A DNA stretch of 64,000 nucleotides from Athene noctua (Eukaryota; Chordata; Aves; Strigiformes; Strigidae): contig NC_134038.1 in the NCBI RefSeq assembly GCF_965140245.1, positions 65,214,127 to 65,278,126 of the forward strand, written 5' to 3'. Positions 1 through 11,793 of the stretch are shown piece by piece. Each line of letters opens with the position of its first letter. Within the stretch, counting starts at the first letter, position 1. The notes beneath the pieces are model-generated. The model made no database searches, had not been told where the DNA came from, and saw only the letters and a list, made by a program, of their open reading frames with translations. Made by a program: the position numbers and the translations under genes.

Positions 1-3000
1 CACATCTTACTGGTCCTCATGTTAGCTACAGAAAAGGGAGACTAGACCAGGCAGATTCATCTCAACACCATCAAAAATTGCACTCATATACATCCCCACT
101 GCTACAGCTCAGATCAGAAAAATCCCTGAAAAACCTGCACTAACAATATTTTAACAATTTTTTGGCATTCTGGTAGAAACTCCCAGTGGCTGATATCCTT
201 CTGGTTCAGAGCATAGCTTTATATATGCAAAAAATAAATGTTCACAGTCTGGACTTTTGTATTTGTATTACGGTGCTCCACTTCTGTTCACAAACCATGG
301 ACAAGCAAACCTTTGCCTGGCTCTCTCCGGGCACACAGCCGACAGGCTGCCTGGAATAGCAGGGCCACTGAGAAAAAATACAACCAAAATTTTCTGCATC
401 AGGATCACCTCACTCATAAACTCCTGACAGACTGAATGCACCAGAGCTGGAATTACTGGAAAGATGATTTACCTTCAGATTCCCAACTGCAGCTGACTCT
501 GAATCCTGCCACAGAAGGCAAACAAAAACCAAAAAAATATTTGATGACTTTGTGTTTTTCTAAGACAACCAACATCATTTATGACCCATTATGTAATGAC
601 ACAAGCATTATACATTAAAAAGCTGTCTTGAAAGACATTGTAAATAAACATTTCTGGTTTGCAAACAGGAAGACAGAGATATTACTGTGGAAGCTGAGAG
701 GATGGGGTTAGATTCTTGAAAGGTGAGTGATTTGTTTTTTCCTTCCATCTCTCTCTCCCAGATTCATGGTGCAGTCATATTGTTATTAGCTAATGCATAT
801 CATTTTCTCTCCACCCTTATAGGTAAAATACAACTTTAAAAAACAAAAAAAGAACAGCAATAGAAAGGCAGACTAGATAGATACAAGAAAAGGAAAAGTG
901 GCAAAATGATAAAATAGGAGGTATAAAGTATTTGGGGCTGCAGGGATACAAACCAAGTACTGGAAGAGTCTAACCTCTGATGGTGGCCCACTGCAGTGAC
1001 TTCAGTAGAAGGCACAAGATAACTAAGAATAAATATTCCCACAGGAAAGCATCTTCAAATTCCACATATGCAGGTATGTTCTGCACCGTGTAGAGGGAAG
1101 TTTTTCAGATACATGTAGTCATCCTGGCAATCAGAAGTGTACAAAGAGGTAATCATTTATATTAGCCTGAGTATTTCTAGAAAAAACAGGGTTCAGGCCT
1201 CAAAATTATTCTTCAGGACTGAGGTGAGCAACAAACTTCAAGCTAGGCTTTGCTGCTTCTTTGTCAGACCTGAAGAAGTGCCTATATCCCCAAAATACCA
1301 CTTGTTTTTTGAGCTATGTTTCTCAGTCCAGTAACTATCTCTTTACAAACCCTGCTCAGTTCCTACCCTTAAGCCATTACAACTACTACAGTGTTACTAA
1401 CTACCTGCCCTTGGCGTGAGTGAAGCTAATTCCTGACAGCAGTAGGTTTTAACTGCCCGAATTGCACTCTTTTCTCACTGCAGCCTGTGCAGGGGGTCAC
1501 ACCACCGAGTCCGGCGCAGCCCCCCCGGGTCCAGCGAAGCATGGCCCACCAGCTGACACGGGAATCAGAGGAGAGCTCACCACCAGCTTCCACCAGAGAA
1601 GGATCAGGCCCTTTCTCCTTTTGACATATTTCAAAACATCCCCTTTTTTCTATGCTAACTGCTCATAACAGTTGCCCGATCCAGGCATCAAATAAACACT
1701 GGCACTAGTGTTATTGTGAAGGAAGTGTTCAGTCAAACAATACCGCTGAACAAAATCTTTTCTCCTACTGATGTCGTGTGACAGATTTTTTTTTTTGCTT
1801 TAACCTGAATTTCTAACCCATTTTAAACCTGCCATTTTTTCACACATTAATGGGAAGGTTTTTTTTTTTTTTTTTTTTTTACTCCTTTCTCTGTCTTTTT
1901 CCCCCCCTTCAGTAGATGAACTTTAAATGCAATAGTGTGCTCATCCTGAGTGACCCTGCCTGCTGGGAGTAATTGTCTAGAGGAGAATAGAAGAATCTAA
2001 GAGCTTTTGTGCAAGGGAATAGAGAAGACAGACTTTATTATGATTCTGAATCGTAAGCGCACGCTCTTTTTTTTTTTCTTTCTCTCTCTCCCTTTCTTTT
2101 TTTTTTTTTCGGGTTCTAACAGCTGTTTCCCATCACAACCGGTGTTTGAAAGACACAGCAAAATTGAGTGTATCAGTATCACAATTAGTTTCACAGGCGG
2201 CTAATAACTTACTTGCCAGCCATGCCTGATTTAATCAGGACAGTCCTGATTTATGGTTGTTTGTCCCAGTGTCCGATTTTCTCTGCCAGCTCCATCACAA
2301 GGAGATGCATGCAGCCTGCTTCTGCGCTCCATCAGGGCCACCAGTTCACTACGGTGGGCCTGCTGCACCAGAGGGGAAAACGGAGGAAGCAGCTTAAATG
2401 AGAAGTCTGGAGTCCTCTAACACAACTCAGGGAACATATTCTTCTTACTGTGATAAACAGAGCGGCTCACGCTGGTGCAGGCGTGCCAGGCTGACTTGCG
2501 GGGGCTTGTACATTTATCAAGGTATCTCACAGTGGCCTGCTACCCCCCTCTTCCCTTGTGACCTGGAGGAACCTCCTGGGTTAGGGTCAAGAGGTGATTT
2601 TAGCAGCACATTATCTCAAGCCTGCAAGGCCCCGAGCTGCTGCGAGTGAGTCTTCTGTCAATGGTGCCAAATTACGCGTGGCTCATTTTTGCAAAGTGAT
2701 CTACTGCTGCTGCTCATTGGGGACAAAGCTAAGACCATCCAACTCATTTTTCTTAGGACTGCAAGCTGGTCTGGAGGAAGTCCCAGCAGTGAGAGCCCGG
2801 CTCATGCCTTTCTCACTCAGCAACTCTACTCCTTGGAGTTGAAAAAAATGTCTATGAGAAGCTATTTAATGGATCGGTTGTAGCACTTAAAAGATGACAT
2901 CTGAGATAGTCTTGCTTATGGATACAAAAGGTCAGGAAATAGAAAAGGAGAAAACAGGTTGGTAGGAGGCTTTTGGTTAGGCTGGCTATACCACTGTCCC

Positions 3001-3744
3001 TGCCACTTAAAGGAAACAAGAAATCTTTTCCCTGAAGAACACAGAAGAGTAAGCAAAGATGTGTTATAAACAAGCATTTAATTAACACTTGCATGGCCCT
3101 TTAGGGTGGTTTTCCCCACAACAGCCTAAAGATCACTCCAGCATTCTCCTTCACATCCCTCTGTAAGGCTCTCTCTGTGCTGGGATGGTTACAAGACCAG
3201 GGCAGTAACTAGACCACTGCTAAGCTGAGCCCACTCCCTATTCCCACATCACTTTTACCTTGGGGTCCCCAAGGTAAGGCAAGGGAAAAGGTCTGTCTGT
3301 ATTCACCTTTTCTCTCTCATCTTTTGTTTTGATTTGGTTTGGTTTTGCCTCTATTTCTGGACTGGAGAGAGGTTCGAGGTCCAAATCCATGGCTGCGGTT
3401 TCTAGGTGCCACTACAGTTACAATAACCCTCAGAAATGTCTAATTAGTAGAGCTGCAGCACGTTCATGTCAGAGGGAGCTTGTGCATCATGATTAAGAGT
3501 GTTTCCAGCCTGGGAACAGAGGTTTTCTGCTTTAGTTTGAAAGGTTGTCGTGGAAAAACCTTTGTGTCACCTGTTTTTAAAGATGTGCGTTACACTCCTA
3601 TAGTTAGCTCTGAAACGTGAAAGACAAGATGAGCCTTGTCACCACCTTCTTAAGTCAGGGATGCAGAAATCGCAGGCCCCTGGTTAGAAAGGGCAGATGC
3701 AAGCAGACACTTTGCACCTTCCTTATATGCGCTGGGAGATCACC

Positions 3745-3850
3745 GCTGCAAGGGCATTGCTTAGGGCTGCCACACAGTCTTGGTCCTTACCCTGAGGAGT
3801 TTACAGTTAGGGTAGAAAGGCAACAAACTCACTGGGAGGCTTGAAAGGAA
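3745..3850. repeat. Possible ancient interspersed repeat remnant
   Basis: The phrase from about 3780 on (a 'ggtccttaccctgaggag' stretch, then 'tttacagt' and an A/G-rich tail) resembles the 3' portion of old amniote SINE/LINE (MIR/L2-like) copies as I remember them. Divergence is high, and I cannot align it to a consensus without tools. Boundaries are approximate and chance resemblance is possible. Confidence 0.25.
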
Positions 3851-4122
3851 GAGGGGTGGGGTTTTTTCATATTTTCCTCTTTTCTTACCTTATATATGAT
3901 TTGGTTATGCATGACAGAGAACGCACATTTATTTGAAGCATAACACTAACCAAGCTACAGGAGAGAGTACTGATAATTTCCTGGATGACAAGACGTGAGC
4001 AGAGGCCACAGCCCATGTTTTTCTCCAGCTGGAAAAGTCGAATCTACATTTGCAAGCTCCCATCTCCCTAAGGAGCAAGAATGGGAGGACCTCAGTTGCT
4101 TATTCCACTTAAATAGATTCAA

Positions 4123-4138
4123 AATGCAAATTTGCATT
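4123..4138. promoter_or_regulatory. 16-bp perfect palindrome of two overlapping POU octamers
   Basis: AATGCAAATTTGCATT is a perfect inverted repeat. It contains the octamer ATGCAAAT at 4124-4131 and its reverse complement ATTTGCAT at 4130-4137, overlapping by two bases. POU-domain factors (Oct family) bind this octamer and can dimerise on paired half-sites. A 16-bp palindrome is expected about once by chance in 64 kb, so function is inferred only from motif identity. Confidence 0.3.
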
Positions 4139-7014
4139 CAGCTTTTCCGGCAGAATGAAAGACCTCTTGCGCCCTACCTTTTAGAGGAGGTATTCACACT
4201 GCTTCAGCTGGAGCATTTCCCTCCACCTCTCAGGTTCCCCATCAGCTGTTTCCAGCTGGCCCTCCCTTCCGTATGGAGACAAGCTGACTTGCCCTGCAGC
4301 AGGGTCCACTCTCTCTCTGTTGTCCCTAATGGGAGTTAAGACCTTTTCCCAGAGGCCTTTGGAGGGACCTTATGCCCTTCTTTGTTTCAAACTAAAGGGG
4401 ACTGAGGCAGTTTTGAAACCTTAACTGAGGCAGCAGCCTCAGTTTTAGGATTTACAAGACCCAGACTAGGTCCTAAAGCAGAACCTGGGTCTAACATATC
4501 CATGCAAGCAGGTATCCAAGCACATGGATTTGAGTGCTAACGTCTCCATCTTCTTTCAGAAGGACACATCATCATTTTCTCATCAAAGGCAGCAGAAAGT
4601 GGGACTAGAGCTGCAGTGACTCCAGTAAGAAATCTGCACTTGGCATTACTTCTTGCTGTTCTCTTTTCTTCCCCTGTTTACACAAAAGACAGACCACGTT
4701 CAATGGTATCAGCGCAGTCCAACCATGATACTCATTGAGCAGTTAACACACACGCACATACAAAGAGAAAAAGAAAAAGAAAAAGTGGCAGTCTATCCAT
4801 CTCACTTGGCATGTTTATATGTCCTTCTTAACCATAAAAAAGAAGCCTGTTTACAAAGTGGAGTGTCGGTAACATTGTGTAAAGGAACACTTATCTGAGA
4901 AACTTTGATCTCCTTTCTGAAGCACCATTACTCTGAGACTGAAGGGCTAATGGCTCTTTGGGTGGGAGAGAAAGTTTTTCAACAGGAAAAGAAGGAAGTT
5001 TATTGTGCTATCTAGTGGACACATTTAGAAAATCCTGCTCCTCGGAAATAAGTCGCGGCTGTGTCACCGGCAGCTTTATCCCACATCGTGCAGGCTGCTG
5101 AATGGGGGGGGGAAATAACAAGACATTGAGGCCTCCTGTAATGGGATAGTGGGGAAGTTGTTACTCTAGGGCAGGCCTGCTATCTCACTCATTTAAGTAA
5201 TGGACATATTAGTGGAGCTAAGAGCTAAACCAGACACATAGCCTGCCTATCGGAGCTGGCGTTTTCCATTTACAGACTCCAGGCTGCATTTTACAATACT
5301 GATTCACATATCTAGGTCCTACTTGAGCGAGTAATCATATTGGCTTCGAGAGCACAAGCAGAATATTGGCCTCCACAACAGGAGTTAAAAAACACTGCCA
5401 GGAGAGTGATGGGATCAGATCCTAAAACATCTAGTGATGAGTTATCACTAAAAATAAAAATACTTTTTTTTTTTTTAGAAAAAAGGATTGTGAATTTCTG
5501 GGATCCAAAAGGTGGACTGAAAAACACACATAAGACTCAGGTAGATTCGGTTTCAGATAGGTCAGAAATTCCACAAGAACATCATTTACCCCACTGCCTT
5601 TGCAAAACCAGTGCAAAATCTTGCCGAGTCCTTTTTTTCTTCCTAATTTCAAGTTTGCCAGATGTCCCTCAGATGCTGAGGTTCACTTGATGCTTCACTG
5701 CAGTCAAAGATTTGGGTATCATCTCCAATCCTTCCTGCAAATATATTTCTCTAAAATGTTTGTTAAAACACAGTGTCGAATTGAAACTTAAAAGCACAGA
5801 CCTTCCTCACAAACATAAACAGCACCTCCGGAGGCTCACACATCACTGCTCTTCACTTGCATCTGTCCTGCTGCTCTCCATTTTATTTCTCTGTGCTGCT
5901 GCTTGCACTTTTCAACTTCTTCTATCTGTCGCTGAGTCCTTCATTCAAAGGCCACTGAAATCCTTGGGAGCCCATCCAATGCCTGCTGCTGGCTTCGGGC
6001 CCCGCCACAGCAATTCTGCCCTGGGAGCCGTGATCGTTTCCTTCGAGGTGCTGAACAACCCCATTAACTAATCTCGTTAAAAATATTCCTTCACTAGCTG
6101 GCCTTTGAACAGTCATGACTATTGTATAAATGTATATTTCTCTTATAAACATTCCTGGGGAGACGATATAGGGATAGGCTGGAGCTGTCTTTTGCAAGTT
6201 GCTTGGCCTGTTGAAACAATTAGCTTGAAAGACAGACTTGAAAAGATGAGGGGTTTGTGCCCGCAAAAGAAAAGCAGCAGCTTCAAAAGAGTGTGATTTA
6301 TACGAAAGGGAGGAAAAATAAAAGGAAGCAGAATAGTTGGGCTCATTGAGTTTCCATCCTGTAGTTTCCTTATTTTGCTAGACTGTGAAAGACCGCGGCC
6401 AGGCTCTATAGAGAGTGCACATTTGAACCCAGAGTTACTAATGACTGATACAGCACTCACCAAAGTTCAATTTATGTCTTTCTTCTTCCAAAAAAGCAAG
6501 GCGTTCGTAAACCACTGTATTTTTTGGTGGGAGACAAATAAGGCAACTGTTATTGTAGGGCATTTAAAATAGATAATATCCCGTTTGGAAACCAAGATGA
6601 AGTACCCTTCTATCTGGCATAGCCTTGAAACATTTACAGAAAGCCTTTTAATGGAGATTTAGTGCATGTATAGTAACAACACAGAATTTGATACCCTCTA
6701 GGAAAAAACTGCCCAGTGCTCCCTTAACAACCACAATTACCGCACAACTTGTTATACCTAAAGTTAATAAACCGGAATTAAGGTTTTGAATGAACTTTGT
6801 TAACCAACAGGAGCCTGTGTCTTCTCCCCGCTTGTGATTGTCCCACAAGCAGCAAAGCCCCTACGTTTATCCCTTGGTTTACCTTTCCCGGGGCACGCAG
6901 CCAGCCCCAAAAGCTCTGGCAGTGACTGAGAGATACTAGGGCCAAGCCAAAAAAATATGAGATAAAAAATTAAATATAAAATAAAGAAAAATAAAATATT
7001 AAAATAAAACATAA

Positions 7015-7155
7015 TAAAACATAAAATAAAATAAATAAAATAAAATAAAATAAAATAAAATAAAATAAAATAAAATAAAATAAAATAAAAAAATAAAATA
7101 AAATAAAATAAAATAAAATAAAATAAAATAAAATAAATACAATAAAATAAAAGAA
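7015..7155. repeat. (AAAAT)n microsatellite in an A-rich tract
   Basis: About 130 bases of near-perfect pentanucleotide repeat (AAAAT on the plus strand), with small interruptions near 7035, 7089 and 7136. It lies in a wider A-rich, T-poor segment from about 6960 to 7285. On the minus strand it reads ATTTT and yields long meaningless frames rich in Phe, Ile, Leu and Tyr. It ends within about 200 bases of the left edge of the CpG island, an abrupt switch from very AT-rich to very GC-rich sequence. Length is likely polymorphic. Confidence 0.9.
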
Positions 7156-7359
7156 ACCAAAATAAACCAAGCCAAAACAAAATAAATGAAGATAAAAGTT
7201 AAATGAAAATAAAACAAAAACCCTAAAAAACAAAAAAACTAAAATTAAAGCAAACCAGAACAAAACAAAATGAAACCAACCACAATGAAGTAGAATCGAG
7301 AATTTTTTCCCTTGCCGTCCACGTTCACGACCATTATTTGCGCGTCCGTGAAGCGAGGC

Positions 7360-7379
7360 GGGGGGGGCGGGGGGGGCGG
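7360..7379 (+). other. G-quadruplex-prone G tract
   Basis: Two eight-base G runs (7360-7367 and 7369-7376) separated by a single C, followed by another G pair, at the left shoulder of the CpG island. Such runs can form G-quadruplexes and also contain Sp1-type GC boxes. Confidence 0.6.
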
Positions 7380-7449
7380 TCAGGGCGCGGGAGCCGCGCG
7401 CAGCCGAGCGGCGCGGGCGACACCGTGTGGCCGCAGGCGGGAGCACGCG

Positions 7450-7477
7450 CCCCCGCCCCCCCCCGCCGCCGCCCCGC
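7450..7477 (-). other. G-quadruplex-prone tract on the minus strand
   Basis: C-rich runs on the plus strand (a run of about five C, a run of about nine C, then CCGCCGCCCC) give closely spaced G runs on the minus strand. Together with the plus-strand motifs on either side, this makes the island G4-rich on both strands. Confidence 0.5.
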
Positions 7478-7532
7478 TCCGCGCCGCTCGTACCGCGGGG
7501 CGGCCGCGGGGCGTTCGGTGGCGGCGGCCCCA

Positions 7533-7554
7533 GGGCGGGCGGGCGGGCGGGGGG
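7533..7554 (+). other. Canonical G-quadruplex motif
   Basis: The motif is (GGGC) repeated four times followed by six G: at least five G3 runs with single-base loops, the arrangement expected to form a very stable parallel quadruplex. It sits in the densest part of the CpG island. Confidence 0.75.
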
Positions 7555-7983
7555 CTCCTGCCGCCTCTCGGCCGCCCCCTGCCGGCGCAGGCTGGCCCGG
7601 CCCGAGGAGGGGAGGCCGCGGCGCCCCTGTGAGAGCCGGAGGTAACGGGGAAACTGGAGAAAGAACGTGCCTGAAAAAAATCACCTTCGGTGCAGGCCGG
7701 GGAGCCCCGTTCGCTCCGATTCAGGCAGCTGCGGGCAGGGGAGCCGGGAGGGCGGTTTGCAGGAACGCGGCTCTTGCCTTTGGCGGCCGGCGGCACAGCG
7801 GGCAAGTGGGGGCAAGGGGAGGAAGCCACCTTCCTCACCCCTGCTCCTCCTGGCAGCCCGGTGCTGAGCCAAACTGCCGCAGGAAGCGGGAGGAGGATGA
7901 GGCCGCGCGCCCCAGGCCGTGCCCGTGCCGCTTCTGGGCCAGACGTCCTCGCGGGGCGATGGCTTTATTTAGACAGAGTAAGT

Positions 7984-10737
7984 GATGATGAGATATCGTT
8001 TGTTGGGCCAACAGAATTACAATGCATGCGGTTTGGCCCTCTACAAGTCTGTCCTCAATTATTTTTGTTTATTTTGGTGTTTCCCCAAGTCTTTCAGATA
8101 GAGTGTCTTCACTCATGTTTTTTGTTCTTTCAGGAACAGGCACGAGAATCCAAAATCCAGGCCTCGTCTGACAGCACATCCCTGTGCCAAAAAGGCCAAA
8201 GCAGTTGTAATTGCTGTCAGAAATTAGCTTTCAACAGGCCCCTGCAAGCAGAGACGGTGAAGGAAACACCAGTTCTTCCCTTCCTTGCCCCCCAAAATGC
8301 CTGTAAACTTTGATCTGCTGACAGAGAAAGGCCAGTGGTGGAAAGGGTGTGCTGTGGAGTCACCGCCTCTGCTAATGGACCTCCTGCTTATGAAGCTCTT
8401 CAGTACTGCTGCCTGCTCTCCCCAGAGATATTAAATAAGCAAAACCAAAATATTAAAAAGCTTTGTAATGTCGCTGCTCTCACAGGTAGAAAAGGGGGCT
8501 AGATACCTCGTGCTCCTGTGTTAGATTTGAGGTATATAAACACTTGATGCGTAATGACGAGCCTCCCATTAGCTAACACCACAGGAACATAGATTTCTAG
8601 CACTATTTTGGATGCTGTGGGCTTTCAAAAATATCTGCATGACCTGAAACAGATGACATACAAGCTACAGAAGACCCACATCTTTCCAGAGAAGTGGCTG
8701 ATTACCAGGTGGGATGGTAAAGAACATCTAAAATGGCACTAGAAACGGATGTTTAGGCAACTTTATCCCACCCATGTATCCAACTTTTTTGCCTCGTACC
8801 TGTTAGGTACAGACACTCAAGAAGTATGGGGCTTCTTAAAAACATCCTCTGTAGACAGCTGAAAAGAAGGTGGAAGAGCACCAAGAATCAGGTAGTATTT
8901 GAATTAGGACAAGTGCGAGCCAGGCAGTCACTAGAGTTACACTGGTGCTTGCTGCACCTCTGGGGCCATCCCACAAGAGTTTAGCACAGACTTTGCCTGC
9001 AACGGGAAAGTCTTAATCCCAGGTTTATAACCTGTTGCCATTAACCCTGAACTGACCTTCTTAGTATGGTGGAAGGAGCGTACCCAGTTCCTGGCCATCC
9101 AAACCTCATCTCAAGCGGTGGACACCAGAAGATTGTCCACCCCCAGCTATAACCAGGTCAAACAAAGCACCCAGTGTCCATCCAAACCCTCTTATTACCT
9201 CTCTGTTGTTAGATGAATTTTAAGGACAGAAATGAAGTCACTTTCTCTCCAGCAAAATATATGTTGAGATGACTGATCACAAAATTGGAAACAAGGTCAC
9301 AAAATAGAAAAATAATGAAGAGTATTTATAGGTATGGCCTTTCAGAACAGAGCTCTTATGATACAATGTCTAGGTGTATAATGGGAAAGCCATCTCATCT
9401 TAGGATCGGTGTAGAGGAACTATTAAAGTATCTTCTTAAGAAACATGGCTTTCTTCCTGGCTCTTCCCTCAATCTAAGGAAATACCTTCAATGAGAACTT
9501 AACAGATAGACAGAAAGAAGACCATTCTTAAGCCTACTAGGAGCCACTGCACCTTTCTTCTCCTCCCTGTGGTTCTGTTTAAAGCGAGAAATGTCTGGTG
9601 CTGGGAATAATGTACCTACAGCTTTATTTCTGTCACCCAGAGGAAAAAGGCTTCTCTCTTACTGTAGTAGTTCAGCTTCACCTGAAATCTCATTCACTCC
9701 TCCTGCAACATAAATGGAGCAAGAAGATTCTCAAACCTCCCTCACAGATTTGATTGAGGTAACACTTTTTCTGCTAATTGCAATACTTCATAATCCTGTG
9801 TTTTAAAAAATTAGTGATTATATCAAACCTATACATAAATGATTTAACATAAAATGATAACACCGTAGTTAGCAGGTTGCCTCCAGCATAACAAAGAAGC
9901 CAAGCATGACACAAGTATTCTGAATGCCCAAGGTGGGATTAGATGCGTTTTTTGTTAAACACATCTTATATTGGGGGACTCTTAAAATACCCTTGCTGTA
10001 CATATGTTAAATGCACATTTTTCATTAATCCCTGAGAACTGGTACCTACTGTCCTGTGGCACAGCTCTAATTCTGCACTCTGGAAGCAGCCAATGAAGAC
10101 ATATGATATGTTTTGTCTAAGGCTATGTAGAGTATGGCACATTTTGCCTTGCATCATATCCCTTCGACATAATGTAGTAAGATGCAATGTAATACAATAT
10201 TATAATAAGAAAGACTAATATAACAACTTATATTATTACAGTCGAATTTAAACTGCCTTCCCTGATTGGTGACTGCTCTGTTGACTGGCATGACAACAAA
10301 TTCCTCCAGTTTATGCCATGATATGACAGGAGAAGCAAGTGTCAGCACCTAAAAATACCACTGAGCTATTGATTTTGCAGTGGGATGTGTGGGTCCATCA
10401 GGAGCACAACAGTCTATTCTGAGTGGTGTGTTGCAGCACTCTGGTAACTCATGTGTCGGGATTCTTTCAGGAGGACTTCACTTCTGCCAGACAAGCATCT
10501 GGAGGTGGTTGCTGGGAGCTAGGGAAAGTGGTGGTACCCCTGCCATGGAACTTCTTCCCTCCTTTTCTTGAGCCCGCTGATGCTGGCCACATGCTAGACT
10601 GGTCTACTCTGATGCGCTTCTGGATAGAGAGAGGAGTCTTGCCAACTGGAAGAAGACCATTCCTTTTTCTCCTCTCTGCCAAAGCAGAAAGGTCATAGAG
10701 AAACAATTGCCCCAGCTCTTTGGAAAGAGATTAAGAT
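7984..10737. other. Non-coding stretch right of the CpG island
   Basis: If the CpG-island donor at 7978 is used, this is the start of the first intron of that unknown transcript. I see no recognisable exon, RNA gene or repeat. An open frame continues through the donor to 8313 in the same direction, but codon content past 7980 looks random. Confidence 0.45.
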
Positions 10738-10742
10738 TTGGA

Positions 10743-11793
10743 AAGAGTAAAAAACTGGCTGGATGGCCAGGCCCATAGAGTTGTGGTGAATGGAGTTAAA
10801 TCCAGTTGGCGGCCGGTCATGAGTGGCATCCCCCAGGGCTTGGTGTTGGGGCCACTCCTGTTTAACATCTTTATTGATGATCTAGACGAGGGGATCGAGT
10901 GCACCCTCAGTCAGTTTGCAGATGACACCAAGTTGGGTGGGAGTGTTGATCTGCTCGAGGGTAGGGAGGCTCTGCAGAGAGACCTGGACAGGCTGGAGCC
11001 ATGGGCTGAGCCCAACAGGAGGAGTTTCAATCAGGCCAAATGCCGGGGGCTGCCCTTGGGCCACAACAACCCCCAGCAGCGCTACAGGCTTGGGGAGGAG
11101 TGGCTGGAGAGCTGCCAGTCAGAGAGGGACCTGGGGGTGTTGATTGACAGCCGGCTGAACAGGAGCCAGCAGTGTGCCCAGGTGGCCAAGAAGGCCAATG
11201 GCATCCTGGCTTGTGTCAGCAATAGGGTGGCCAGCAGGGACAGGGAAGGGATCTGACCCCTGTACTCGGCACTGGTGAGGCCGCCCCTCGATTCCTGTGT
11301 TCAGTTTTGGGCCCCTCACTACAAAAAGGACATTGAATGACTCGAGCGTGTCCAGAGAAGGGCAACGAAGCTGGTGCAGGGTCTGGAGCACAGGTCGTAC
11401 GAGGAGCAGCTGAGGGAACTGGGGGTGTTTAGTCTGAAGAAGAGGAGGCTGAGGGGAGACCTCATCGCCCTCTACAGCTACCTGAAAGCAGAGAGCTGGG
11501 GATGAGTCTCTTTAATGAAGTATGAAGCGATAGGACAAGAGGGAATGGCCTCAAGTTGTGCCAGGGAAGGTTTAGACTGGATATTAGGAAGCATTTCTTT
11601 ACAGAACGGGTTGTGAGGCGTTGGAATGGGCTGCCCAGGGAGGTGGTGGAGTCCCCATCCCTGGAGGTGTTTAAGAGTAGAGCTGACATAGCGCTGAGGG
11701 ATATGGTGTAGTTGGGATCTGTCAGTGTGAGGTTAATGGTTGGACTGGATGATCTTCAAGGTCTTTTCCAACCTAGGTGATTCTGTGATTCTG
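10743..11793 (+). mobile_element. CR1 LINE, 5'-truncated, inactive
   Basis: This is a CR1 retrotransposon copy, the dominant LINE family of birds. It keeps the end of the reverse transcriptase gene and the 3' UTR. A frame at 10738-11256 shows the palm motif GIPQG followed by LFNIFIDDL, and the catalytic FADD box at about residues 60-63. The same frame has stops at 11254-11256 and 11338-11340. Beyond them, CR1-like sequence continues in frame (YSALVRP, QFWAPHYKKDIE, then ERVQRRATKL). The endonuclease and the first part of the RT are missing, typical of CR1 5' truncation. The 3' end carries the characteristic ATTCTGTG-type repeats (about 11779-11793). The 5' boundary is where similarity begins and may be off by tens of bases. 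Confidence 0.93.

Larger units (their letters stand above)
1..6959. other. Intergenic DNA, no gene recognised
   Basis: I see no exon, RNA gene or well-preserved mobile element here. Open frames are short, overlap on both strands and have no recognisable domain. The stretch holds a 22-base T run (1859-1880), a pyrimidine-rich tract (about 2065-2110), a short A/G-rich tract near 4760-4785, a POU-type palindrome (4123-4138) and a possible ancient repeat remnant near 3745-3850; the last two are listed separately. Base composition is ordinary AT-rich avian intergenic DNA. Confidence 0.6.
7310..7977 (+). promoter_or_regulatory. Orphan CpG island with candidate first exon
   Basis: This is the strongest GC- and CpG-rich segment in the window, densest at about 7340-7660, set in AT-rich DNA. 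It has GC-box (Sp1-like) sequences at 7360-7380 and long G and C runs. No TATA box is evident, as in many CpG-island promoters. At the right edge a consensus-like donor, AGA|GTAAGT, has its intron side at 7978-7983. An ATG in good context (G at -3 and +4) at 7959-7961 would encode MALFRQ before the donor. I do not recognise the product. The transcript may be a long non-coding RNA, a 5' UTR or a bidirectional promoter. Transcription towards the right is inferred from the donor only. It lies about 40 kb past the ZNF516 3' end. Confidence 0.6.

Noticed and set aside
6800..7446. Minus-strand open frames of 72-158 codons rich in Phe, Tyr, Ile and Leu
   Set aside because: They are translations of the (ATTTT)n microsatellite and flanking A-rich DNA. 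The apparent membrane-protein composition comes from the repeat.
7338..8313. Several overlapping frames of 100-215 codons over the CpG island on both strands
   Set aside because: GC-rich sequence lacks stop codons by composition. The residues are Arg/Gly/Pro/Ala runs with no domain, and different frames are equally open.
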